Below are positions 21,581-28,896 of a stretch of 52,866 bases of DNA, piece by piece (positions within the stretch are counted from its first letter, which is position 1; each line of letters opens with the position of its first letter). A program made the position numbers and the translations under genes. Source of the stretch: Clostridiales bacterium (lineage in GTDB: Bacteria; Bacillota; Clostridia; Saccharofermentanales; Saccharofermentanaceae); NCBI GenBank assembly GCA_017615755.1, contig JAFZZM010000018.1:1-52866 (forward strand). Reading direction: 5' to 3'. The notes beneath the pieces are model-generated. The model was not told the origin of the DNA, ran no database searches, and saw nothing but the letters and a program-made list of their open reading frames with translations.

Positions 21581-21589
21581 ACTTTGCTC

Positions 21590-23086
21590 TTACTTAACTT
21601 CTGAATACAACTGGTCGAAGATGCTTTCGCTGATGATATAGATATCATGCTCATCTTCTTCACGGCAGGCAATATAATCGCCCGGTCTGCCGGCATAGTA
21701 TTTCTCTTCGTCCCACGCAGTAAAGAGTTTCACGAATCCGGAAAGCGGCTTGGCCCAGATCCTCGCGCCACCCTTGCTGACTACTGTCTTTGCAAATTTC
21801 GTCACTTCGAACTTCTCGTTCGTAACTGCATTTTTCACGGATGGCTCATATTCAAAAGAATGTACATACGGGTCTTCGATGATCTCATAGCTCTTCTCAA
21901 ACTTCTCTTTCTTGATTGGCCATACCTCACCCTCGATACCGATCATCAGGAGCGTATCCGCGTCGATCTGTACGCTGATGTCACCCTCGAGCGTGCGGAT
22001 ATCGACCTTCGTATACTCGGGGAAAACATCCGTCAATCTGACCACTCCCAGCCGCTGTGGGATCTTCTCATACAGTTTCATACCCTCACGGTCGAGCACC
22101 GTATCCTTCGCATACATGATCGTGTATGCCTTATAGTAATCAAGGATACGCTGACGGATCGTCTCCTTGCCCGATGCAGTCAACTTCTCCGGACGGATGG
22201 TACCACCTGCCTTATATAGATGTCCTCCACCGCCGCCAAGGCCCTCAGCAATAAACGCGGCCAGTTCATTGGCATGGACTTCCTTCGAACAGCTCCGCAC
22301 GGAAAACTTCACTTCAAGCGGACTTTCGTAGAAAGCCACACAGGTATCCACTTTGTCCGTCTCCAGAACAAAGTCGCTGATCACTCCGAGAATGCATGGA
22401 TCACAAGGTTCTGCCTCTACGATCATGCACTTATCCTTCTCAATATATTCATTAGAGAGAAAAGCTCTTCCCGTGATCAACAGTTCACCCATGGAAATGT
22501 TCGAGTTGCTCATGTGCTTGATCAAAGCTTCGTTGAACATGAGCGAGTCAGCCATATCTCTATCCAGAGGATGCGCCATCTCGGAAAGCTTATTCGTATC
22601 CGAATACAGTCCGTAGTACAAAGCTGTCATCAGCGTCATATCCGCATTGATCGGGAAATTCTCTTCTCTGAGCATATCCCATACGATCGTCGCACAGCTT
22701 CCGATGTTGCTTCTTACTTCCGACATCTTCGGCAATTCCACCGTTACCTGATGGTGGTCGATGATCGCTACATTCTTCGCTTCCGTCAGCGTAACATTTC
22801 TCTGTCCGTACTGGCAGTCAACGGTAACAAGAAGCTCCGGAACACGGTTGAAATCCGGTTCATAATGGACCGGGATCTCCAGCTCGGACAACATGATCAT
22901 CAGATTACTCTTCTCGATCTTATTGAAGCCGCGATACATAAAATACGGTTCTTTTCCGGATCTTTTGAAATATAAGTATAAGGCGTAACCTGAAGCCAGC
23001 GCATCCGCATCCGGATTGTCATGGCACTGGATCACAATATCATCAAAACTAAGAAGTTCACTAAGTCTCACTTTTTTCTCCTCCAT
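21590..23086 (-). CDS. DHH/DHHA1 family phosphoesterase (NrnA-like) with C-terminal extension
   Basis: The first 300 residues are a DHH-DHHA1 phosphoesterase like bacterial NrnA (nanoRNA and pAp hydrolysis) or c-di-AMP-cleaving relatives. Metal-binding motifs are all present: HDNPDAD (22-28), D89 (TVDCQ), DHH (109-111) and YSDT (160-163). The DHHA1 glycine loop GGGGGH is at 283-288. About 195 further residues form an extension I do not recognise, ending with segments such as GGARIWAKPLSGFVKLF and YIACREEDEHDIYIIS. Typical NrnA proteins are about 310-330 residues, so this is a fused or lineage-specific form. GGAG lies 7 bp before the ATG. Exact substrate is not determined. Confidence 0.85.
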   Translation of the reverse strand: MEEKKVRLSELLSFDDIVIQCHDNPDADALASGYALYLYFKRSGKEPYFMYRGFNKIEKSNLMIMLSELEIPVHYEPDFNRVPELLVTVDCQYGQRNVTLTEAKNVAIIDHHQVTVELPKMSEVRSNIGSCATIVWDMLREENFPINADMTLMTALYYGLYSDTNKLSEMAHPLDRDMADSLMFNEALIKHMSNSNISMGELLITGRAFLSNEYIEKDKCMIVEAEPCDPCILGVISDFVLETDKVDTCVAFYESPLEVKFSVRSCSKEVHANELAAFIAEGLGGGGGHLYKAGGTIRPEKLTASGKETIRQRILDYYKAYTIMYAKDTVLDREGMKLYEKIPQRLGVVRLTDVFPEYTKVDIRTLEGDISVQIDADTLLMIGIEGEVWPIKKEKFEKSYEIIEDPYVHSFEYEPSVKNAVTNEKFEVTKFAKTVVSKGGARIWAKPLSGFVKLFTAWDEEKYYAGRPGDYIACREEDEHDIYIISESIFDQLYSEVK

Positions 23087-23174
23087 TCCCCAACTCCATA
23101 TATTTTATCATGTATCCTGGCCATCCGCTTACCGATTCGGAAAATACTTAACAAAAAGAACTCTCCAAAATAAC

Positions 23175-23212
23175 TTTAAAGTAATTTTAAGGTTGACGGG
23201 CTAGAGTATACT
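23175..23212 (+). promoter_or_regulatory. putative operator repeats and -10 upstream of the htrA-like gene
   Basis: TTTAAAGTAAT (23175-23185) and TTTAAGGTTGA (23186-23196) are adjacent direct repeats with an 11-bp period, followed by a TATACT -10 (23207-23212). No good -35 exists at 17 bp. The arrangement is typical of OmpR-type response-regulator activation sites, which would suit a stress-induced protease. Confidence 0.5.
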
Positions 23213-23255
23213 TACAAGTGAAGAGAGTTCACCTTGTACGAAAGGAGACGATTCT

Positions 23256-24812
23256 ATGTCGATGAACGATTATCAAGCAAATAACGGATCACAAGATCAG
23301 GCCCTGACAGCAGGCCAGGCAAAGCAGCCCCAGATCCCGACTATACCCATGCCACATTACGCACCGCTTTCACCTCAGGGTGAAGCCCAGAGAGCACAGG
23401 CAACACAATCGGCCGCCACTCCGACGGCTCCGACAGCACCGGTTCCTCCGGCACCGCAATATGTTCCCCGGCTGACACCGGCAACTTTTGCCGGAAACAC
23501 AGCGCCGGCAACACCAGCGGTATTACCCGTAGCTACTGCTTCTACCCAGCCCGTCGCCGTGTCAGAACCGCAAAAACAAAAGAAAGCCAAGAAAGAAAAA
23601 TCGCATGGCGCAGGTAAAAAGATCGCCGCTGTCGCCGTAGCATGCTGCCTCCTCGGAAGTGCAGCCGGTGCAGGCGCGATGCTTCTTTATACCAACTACT
23701 CCATGAATAACATCAAGTCCGAGGCCGTCGCCGCCGCAAAGAAAGCTGTCAAGAAAGACGGCAGCGGCAGTTCAGGAAACAGCGGATCCTCCTCGATCCT
23801 TCAGGGACAGCGCGATTACCAGATCCTCAATACGGACTACGTGGATACCAGTGAGAAACACACTGCTGCCGAGATCTACGCAGGTAACGTCAACTCGACA
23901 GTCGGTATCGCCACCTCGATCGACTATAACTACTACGGATATAAGACGACCGCTGCAGCTGCCGGTTCCGGATTCATCCTTACCGAAGACGGCTACATCG
24001 TCACCAACTATCACGTCGTGGAAGACGCAACAGATATCAAGGTCTCCACATACGACGGAAACACATATCAGGCTCAGCTCATCGGTTACGACTCAAACAA
24101 CGACCTTGCCGTACTGAAGATCAATGCACAGGGTCTGACCCCGGTCGTACTGGGTGAATCTGATCACCTCAATGTCGGTGATGAAGTCATCGCTATCGGT
24201 AACCCGCTCGGTGAACTCACCTTCTCCCTCACCGCAGGCTGCGTCAGTGCTCTGAACCGTACTGTCACGATCAACAACACACCGATGAACCTGATCCAGA
24301 CCGACTGCGCCATCAACGCAGGCAACTCCGGCGGAGCACTCTTCAACCTCTACGGCGAAGTCATCGGCATCACCAATGCCAAGTACTCGAACAGCGGCAG
24401 TACCACGGAAGCTTCCATCGAGAACATCGGATTTGCGATCCCGATCGACAGCGTACGCGATATCATCAATAACATCATTGAAAAAGGACTCGTCTCCAAG
24501 CCGTACATCGGCGTCTACTGCCAGATGGTCCCCCAGAACATGAAGCGTTATGGTCTTCCGGACGGTATCTCCATCGAGAGCGTCATTCCGGACAGCCCTG
24601 CAGAAGAAGCCGGCATCCAGGACGATGACATCATCATCGAGATCAACGGAAAAGAAGTCACTGATACCGAGGACCTCAAGAACGCCATCGAGAGCGCAGG
24701 TCCGGGTGGAAAGATCTCTTTCAAGATCTACCGTGGTGGTGAAGAACTTGAGATCGACGTGACTGTTGACGAGCAGATGGTCGCCGCCGATCATTCCGGC
24801 ACAAGCGGCTGA
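23256..24812 (+). CDS. HtrA/DegQ-like membrane-anchored serine protease
   Basis: An HtrA-family protease for envelope protein quality control. A 110-residue Pro/Ala/Gln-rich cytoplasmic tail is followed by KKAKKEK and one transmembrane helix (about 122-146). The trypsin-like domain carries the catalytic triad His253 (VTNYHVVED), Asp283 (NNDLAVLKI) and Ser358 (NAGNSGGALF). One PDZ domain follows at about 415-505 (GISIESVIPDSPAEEAGIQ). The length and single PDZ match Gram-positive HtrA, apart from the unusually long Pro-rich tail. AAAGGAG precedes the ATG. It ends 8 bp from the convergent comB-like gene. Upstream direct repeats suggest two-component regulation. Confidence 0.93.
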   Translation: MSMNDYQANNGSQDQALTAGQAKQPQIPTIPMPHYAPLSPQGEAQRAQATQSAATPTAPTAPVPPAPQYVPRLTPATFAGNTAPATPAVLPVATASTQPVAVSEPQKQKKAKKEKSHGAGKKIAAVAVACCLLGSAAGAGAMLLYTNYSMNNIKSEAVAAAKKAVKKDGSGSSGNSGSSSILQGQRDYQILNTDYVDTSEKHTAAEIYAGNVNSTVGIATSIDYNYYGYKTTAAAAGSGFILTEDGYIVTNYHVVEDATDIKVSTYDGNTYQAQLIGYDSNNDLAVLKINAQGLTPVVLGESDHLNVGDEVIAIGNPLGELTFSLTAGCVSALNRTVTINNTPMNLIQTDCAINAGNSGGALFNLYGEVIGITNAKYSNSGSTTEASIENIGFAIPIDSVRDIINNIIEKGLVSKPYIGVYCQMVPQNMKRYGLPDGISIESVIPDSPAEEAGIQDDDIIIEINGKEVTDTEDLKNAIESAGPGGKISFKIYRGGEELEIDVTVDEQMVAADHSGTSG

Positions 24813-24820
24813 CAGAGCGA

Positions 24821-25555
24821 TCAGACGTTTCCGCCTAAGACAGGAACATCTATCCTCTCTGAGAAGAATCCAAGTTCGTCCTTTCTAACTCGAAGAACGA
24901 ATGGAAAAGTATCATAAGCGATGCATAAGTCAAAGTCCTCCTTCGGGAAATGCTCTTGCATCGCCGGATCAAAAAACCGCTTCCCGCTCGTTTGGGCAAG
25001 CGCTGAAAGCCGGGCCGCAAGGTCCGGCATTTTTTTGTTTTCAAGAAGTGTGCGGATATATTCCGCACAGAGCTCATCTTCTTCTGTACAGGATTTCGCG
25101 GAAAGCCCCATCGCCACGAGCGACACCTCGTGTTTCTCTTGTGGTGCAACCGCGTCTTTCCTCAGAAGATACTCCGCAATCGCTCCGGCATTCACGATAC
25201 TGCCCGTCAGGATCTCATCGGCACCACGTGCATTCACTATACCCTGTGTGCCCGCACTGGTGGTATGAAGTATCACCTTTCCCTCGATGGCTTCTCTTCT
25301 CAGCTGCGAAGGAGAATTTCCGAAATCGAAGCCCTCACAACGGATTCCCTTGCGTTCGCCGATCAGCACCGAATCGGGGATCTTCTCGTAAAGTGATCTC
25401 GCCTCATCCAGTGATCCCACCGGACGGACCAGTTTCGCACCCAGTTCATACAGATAGCACTCTACGGAAAAAGCGCGGAACACGTCGATAATGACGGCCG
25501 TTCCACGTGCATGTTGCGCTCCTTCCAGCAGGTGATAGATCTTTGTTTCGATCAT
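24821..25555 (-). CDS. 2-phosphosulfolactate phosphatase family protein (ComB-like)
   Basis: A 244-residue protein of the ComB family, whose known members dephosphorylate 2-phosphosulfolactate in coenzyme M and sulfolactate routes. Family segments include GTAVIIDVFRAFSVECYLYE near the N-terminus and GNSPSQLRREAIEGKVILHTTSAGTQGI (two adjacent blocks) in the middle. The ATG at 25555 overlaps the stop of the alpha-galactosidase gene in an ATGA, with AGGGAAG upstream, so translation is coupled. A longer reading from 25609 lies inside the upstream gene and is not preferred. In Clostridia without coenzyme M the substrate is usually unknown; a sugar-linked or sulfonate phosphatase role is open. Confidence 0.8.
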   Translation of the reverse strand: MIETKIYHLLEGAQHARGTAVIIDVFRAFSVECYLYELGAKLVRPVGSLDEARSLYEKIPDSVLIGERKGIRCEGFDFGNSPSQLRREAIEGKVILHTTSAGTQGIVNARGADEILTGSIVNAGAIAEYLLRKDAVAPQEKHEVSLVAMGLSAKSCTEEDELCAEYIRTLLENKKMPDLAARLSALAQTSGKRFFDPAMQEHFPKEDFDLCIAYDTFPFVLRVRKDELGFFSERIDVPVLGGNV

Positions 25556-27849
25556 TCTTTCACTTCCCTGATACGATAAAGCACTGACTGGAAATCTCCG
25601 TATCGGCAAGGTACCACAAGACCTGCATTGGCCAGCGTCGCACCATGCGCCTTGCAGAGCACCCGATCAGAATCAGAAGACGCCTTCTCGGCCTTTTGTG
25701 ACGGCACTTCGGTGCTGTCATCGATCTGCTCCACAGCATAGAGTTTCTCCGGATCCAGTCCCTTGATGCAGATCCATCTTTCCGGCATGCAGGGCTGATT
25801 CATCACATGAATGAATGTAAGGAGCATCTCCGACTTATCCTTGGAAACGACACCGTAGCAATCGTAGAAACCATTTTCCTGATACGAGGCGATCCGGTAA
25901 TAATCGCCTGTACGGATCAGGTCATTATATTCGTGATACATTGCAGTCTGCTGACGGATCATCTCATGCTCTTCAGAAGAAAGCTTTGTAATATCCAGTT
26001 CATAGCCAAAGGTTCCGGCAAGAGCGATATGTCCTCTCGTCTTAAAAGGCACGATCCTGCCCGTGACATGGTTCGGGCATACGGAAACATGTGCACCCAG
26101 GCTTGAAAGCGGATACAGCGTCTGTGCGCCTTCCTGGACATGGATACGCTCGTAGGCATCCGTATCGTCCGACGTCCAGATCTGTGGGCTGTAATAGAGC
26201 ATACCGGGATCAAATCTTGCGCCACCACTGCTGCAGTTCTCCAGAAGCAGATCCGGGAACGCAGAAAGCAGACGCTCCTGCAGATCGTACACGCCCAATA
26301 CGAAGCGGTGCAGCAGTTCCCCCTGTCTTCCTGCCGGAAGTGCGGCGCTGTAAAGATCCGTCAGATGACGGTTCATATCCCACTTCACATACGAGATCTT
26401 CGCACTTTTCAGAACTTTACTCATGCCGGTAAAGATGTAGTCACGGACATCTTCTCTGGAAACATCCAGCACCAGCTGGTTTCTCGATCGTGACGGCTCT
26501 CTTCCGGGAACAGCGATTGCATAGTCCGGATGCGCGCGATACAGTTCCGAATCCGGCGATACCATCTCCGGCTCAAACCAGATACCGAACTTCATGCCCA
26601 TGGCTTCCAGTTCCCCGCCCAGACGTGCCAGACCGCCCTGTAGTTTCTCTTCGTTTACCCACCAGTCACCGAGACTGCTGTCCGGATCGTTACGCTTACC
26701 GAACCAGCCATCATCCATGACCAGCATCTCAATGCCGCACTCTTTCGCCTTCTTCGCGATCGAGAGCAGTTTCTCCGTATCAAAATCGAAATAGGTCGCT
26801 TCCCAGTTGTTGATCAGGATCGGGCGTTTCTTATCCTTCCAGGCGCCACGGATCAGGTGCTTGCGGAACAGATCATGGAAACTTCTGGACATCTTGCCCA
26901 GACCGCAGGAAGAATAGGTCATCACGACCTCCGGCGCATAGAACACCTCGCCCGGAGCCAGAGTCCACGAGAACTCCTCCGGATGGATACCCATCGACAC
27001 GCGGATGCCCCTGTTCGGTCCCTTCTCCACATATGAAGCGAAATTGCCAGAATAGAGGAACTGCAAGCCGTAGATCTCGCCCTGTTCCTGCGTCGTGCCC
27101 TTCGACATGATGCCCAGGAAAGGCTGGTTCTTGTTATTCGTCTTACCGATGATCGACTGCACGCCGGTCTTGCCGAACCCGATCGCGCGAACGTCCCGCG
27201 TAAACTCTCTTGCCCATATTCCGTAGAACGTCAGAAGCTCGAAATCTCTTCCGTCACGATCCACTGCCGGCATGTCCATCGATGCCGAGAGAACCCGCTC
27301 CAGCACCAGGTCCTCTTTCCCGTTGTTTCTCACCTCGACGCGTCTTGCGATCACGTCTTCCTCGTAAAAAGCACTGTAGAAGAGTGTTACCAGTAACCCT
27401 GTGTCCGGATCTTCGAGGTCGATCTGAAGCGTCGGCACCTCGCTCTCACCCGGCTTCGTACCAAAAGTAGAAGGAAGCCCCGGGAGCAGTGCTTTTGAAG
27501 AAGAAATGCGGTAGCCTTTGTAAAGCAGATTCGTCCGCGTCACGCCGTTTCCGTCACGGACCTTGATCGCGCCCTCACGGCTGTCGCCCGTGCCCCAGCC
27601 CGGATATTCGAAATCCGTGCTGTCCATATAGACGCAGAAATCTTTCTTCAGCGCCTCCTCTGACATCGGCGTCGTCAGCGCCCTTTTATAAGAAAGATCG
27701 TCGGAAGGGATCTTTGCACCATAATAGAAATGGCCTAAGTATAGGCCATTTGAGATATTCATTGCGTAGGTTGTGTTGGCCGTGTCCAGTCGCAGGATCC
27801 CCTGCGCCTCATCGACCAGAATGTTATTTTTCGTCATTTGCTTTTCCAT
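25552..27849 (-). CDS. alpha-galactosidase, GH36
   Basis: A 765-residue cytoplasmic GH36 alpha-galactosidase, which removes terminal alpha-1,6-galactose from raffinose-type sugars and galactomannan fragments. No signal peptide is present. The (beta/alpha)8 domain shows the nucleophile motif YVKWDMNRHLTD (Asp near residue 489), NCSSGGARFDPGMLYY, and the acid/base motif IWTSDDTDAYER. The DDGWFGKRNDP block is also characteristic. The N-terminal beta-sandwich and C-terminal beta domain are both present, so it is full length. The start may be 27849 or the ATG at 27837; both overlap the upstream lipoprotein gene. It is the middle gene of a three-gene operon. Confidence 0.95.
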   Translation of the reverse strand: MEKQMTKNNILVDEAQGILRLDTANTTYAMNISNGLYLGHFYYGAKIPSDDLSYKRALTTPMSEEALKKDFCVYMDSTDFEYPGWGTGDSREGAIKVRDGNGVTRTNLLYKGYRISSSKALLPGLPSTFGTKPGESEVPTLQIDLEDPDTGLLVTLFYSAFYEEDVIARRVEVRNNGKEDLVLERVLSASMDMPAVDRDGRDFELLTFYGIWAREFTRDVRAIGFGKTGVQSIIGKTNNKNQPFLGIMSKGTTQEQGEIYGLQFLYSGNFASYVEKGPNRGIRVSMGIHPEEFSWTLAPGEVFYAPEVVMTYSSCGLGKMSRSFHDLFRKHLIRGAWKDKKRPILINNWEATYFDFDTEKLLSIAKKAKECGIEMLVMDDGWFGKRNDPDSSLGDWWVNEEKLQGGLARLGGELEAMGMKFGIWFEPEMVSPDSELYRAHPDYAIAVPGREPSRSRNQLVLDVSREDVRDYIFTGMSKVLKSAKISYVKWDMNRHLTDLYSAALPAGRQGELLHRFVLGVYDLQERLLSAFPDLLLENCSSGGARFDPGMLYYSPQIWTSDDTDAYERIHVQEGAQTLYPLSSLGAHVSVCPNHVTGRIVPFKTRGHIALAGTFGYELDITKLSSEEHEMIRQQTAMYHEYNDLIRTGDYYRIASYQENGFYDCYGVVSKDKSEMLLTFIHVMNQPCMPERWICIKGLDPEKLYAVEQIDDSTEVPSQKAEKASSDSDRVLCKAHGATLANAGLVVPCRYGDFQSVLYRIREVKE

Positions 27850-28315
27850 CCAGATATGCTTTATTCAAAGTGCGCATGTCCGAAGCCAGCGCTACCATGT
27901 TATTGATCATCCAGCTCTCGCCGCGTCGCTCGAGTTTCATTACGAAAGTGAAGGAATACGAGGTCTTCTCGAAGAGGAACATCGCCTTATATGTGACCTC
28001 GGTCGAATAGCTTTTCGGAACAACACTGATGCTCTCCATGCTGAGCACAACGTCTTTAGAGAGTTCCGGACTGATACTTGTGATGATCTGGCGAACCTGT
28101 GCCGTGTCTTCTTCAGAACGGACAAAGTTGGAAAGTGTGTCATAGTCACCCTCAAGCATCTTCTTCGTCAGACGCATACTCAGCTCGGTAACTTCCTTCT
28201 TATATTCCTCGTATGGCTTTTCTTTCTTCTGGAAAGGATTGCCGGAGCAACCACATACCCCCAGAAGGGTGGCCAGAGTAATCATTACGATAATTATTCT
28301 CTTCAGAGTTCTCAT
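27824..28315 (-). CDS. small lipoprotein of unknown function
   Basis: A 163-residue exported lipoprotein. The signal peptide ends VCGC with Cys23 as the lipid site. A basic segment (KKEKPYEEYKKE) follows, then one alpha+beta domain with VTYKAMFLFEKTSYSFTFVMKLERRGESW-type strands (two adjacent segments). The pattern resembles DUF4878/NTF2-like lipoproteins, but I cannot assign it. GGAGG precedes the ATG, and it has a good promoter. It overlaps the alpha-galactosidase gene by up to 26 bp. Confidence 0.75.
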   Translation of the reverse strand: MRTLKRIIIVMITLATLLGVCGCSGNPFQKKEKPYEEYKKEVTELSMRLTKKMLEGDYDTLSNFVRSEEDTAQVRQIITSISPELSKDVVLSMESISVVPKSYSTEVTYKAMFLFEKTSYSFTFVMKLERRGESWMINNMVALASDMRTLNKAYLDGKANDEK

Positions 28316-28382
28316 ACGACCTCCATCACACCTCGATCAAAAAACTCAGTCTTATACTTTCAAACACAATACCCTAGCTTTG

Positions 28383-28410
28383 ATTATACACTATTACACG
28401 CGCGCGTAAA
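28383..28410 (-). promoter_or_regulatory. promoter of the lipoprotein/alpha-galactosidase/comB-like operon
   Basis: TTTACG (28410-28405) and TATAAT (28388-28383) on the minus strand are 16 bp apart, about 70 bp upstream of the lipoprotein start. Confidence 0.75.
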
Positions 28411-28526
28411 CATAAAAAAGTGGCAAACACGTTATATTGTTAGTATCCGATGTCCGAATCCGTTCCGTTTTTCTTCTCATTTTGTGATAAAAAATCTTTC
28501 AATGCGCCTTTGTTTGAAAAAAAGTG

Positions 28527-28555
28527 TTGACAAGATTTTTTCTCGGGATTATTAT
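28527..28555 (+). promoter_or_regulatory. promoter of the second T-box leader
   Basis: TTGACA (28527-28532) and TATTAT (28550-28555) are 17 bp apart. Transcription would begin near 28562, just before stem I. Confidence 0.88.
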
Positions 28556-28561
28556 CGGCGT

Positions 28562-28836
28562 AGAGTAAAAGCGATGACGAAGAAGGTCGTGACCATTTCG
28601 CCTCACAGAGAGCCGACGTACTGCTGAAAGTCGGTATCCGGGATGATCCAGATGACTATCGCTTCCGAGCTGGTACACCGAATAAGAGCAATCTTGAGTA
28701 GACTGTACACGTAAGAGCCGCGTTAAGGCAAAGGGTTTGATAGAACCTATTAAGTGGCGAAAGTATTTCGCAAGTTGAGTGGTACCGCGGTAAATAGCCG
28801 TCTCAATGTCCGAAGGTGGACGTTGGGGCGTTTTTT
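28562..28836 (+). promoter_or_regulatory. T-box leader, predicted isoleucine type
   Basis: The leader has the K-turn strand AGCGATGACGAAG, the stem I context GACTATCGCTTCCGAGCTG and the T-box core GAGTGGTACCGCGG (28777-28790). Aligned with the Asn leader in this same window, the identical CTTCCGAGCTG places the specifier at 28658-28660, ATC (Ile), followed by G. The variable base of the UGGN bulge is U, which pairs with an A discriminator as in tRNA-Ile. A shifted reading ACT (Thr) is possible but less likely. Uncharged tRNA should switch on the HTH-cupin-ligase gene downstream. Confidence 0.88.
28799..28836 (+). terminator. T-box controlled terminator
   Basis: CGTCTCAATGTCC pairs with GGACGTTGGGGCG (several G-U pairs) and is followed by TTTTTT. 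It is the off-state terminator, 60 bp before the coding region. Confidence 0.88.
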
Positions 28837-28896
28837 ATTGCCACAAACAAGCGAAGGAACAGACGCAGCTGATAGGGAGCTTATGGAGGAAAGAAA

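Noticed and set aside
28316..28526. Gene between the lipoprotein promoter and the T-box promoter
   Set aside because: Only the two divergent promoters and AT-rich sequence are visible; the frame crossing it is a shadow of neighbouring genes.
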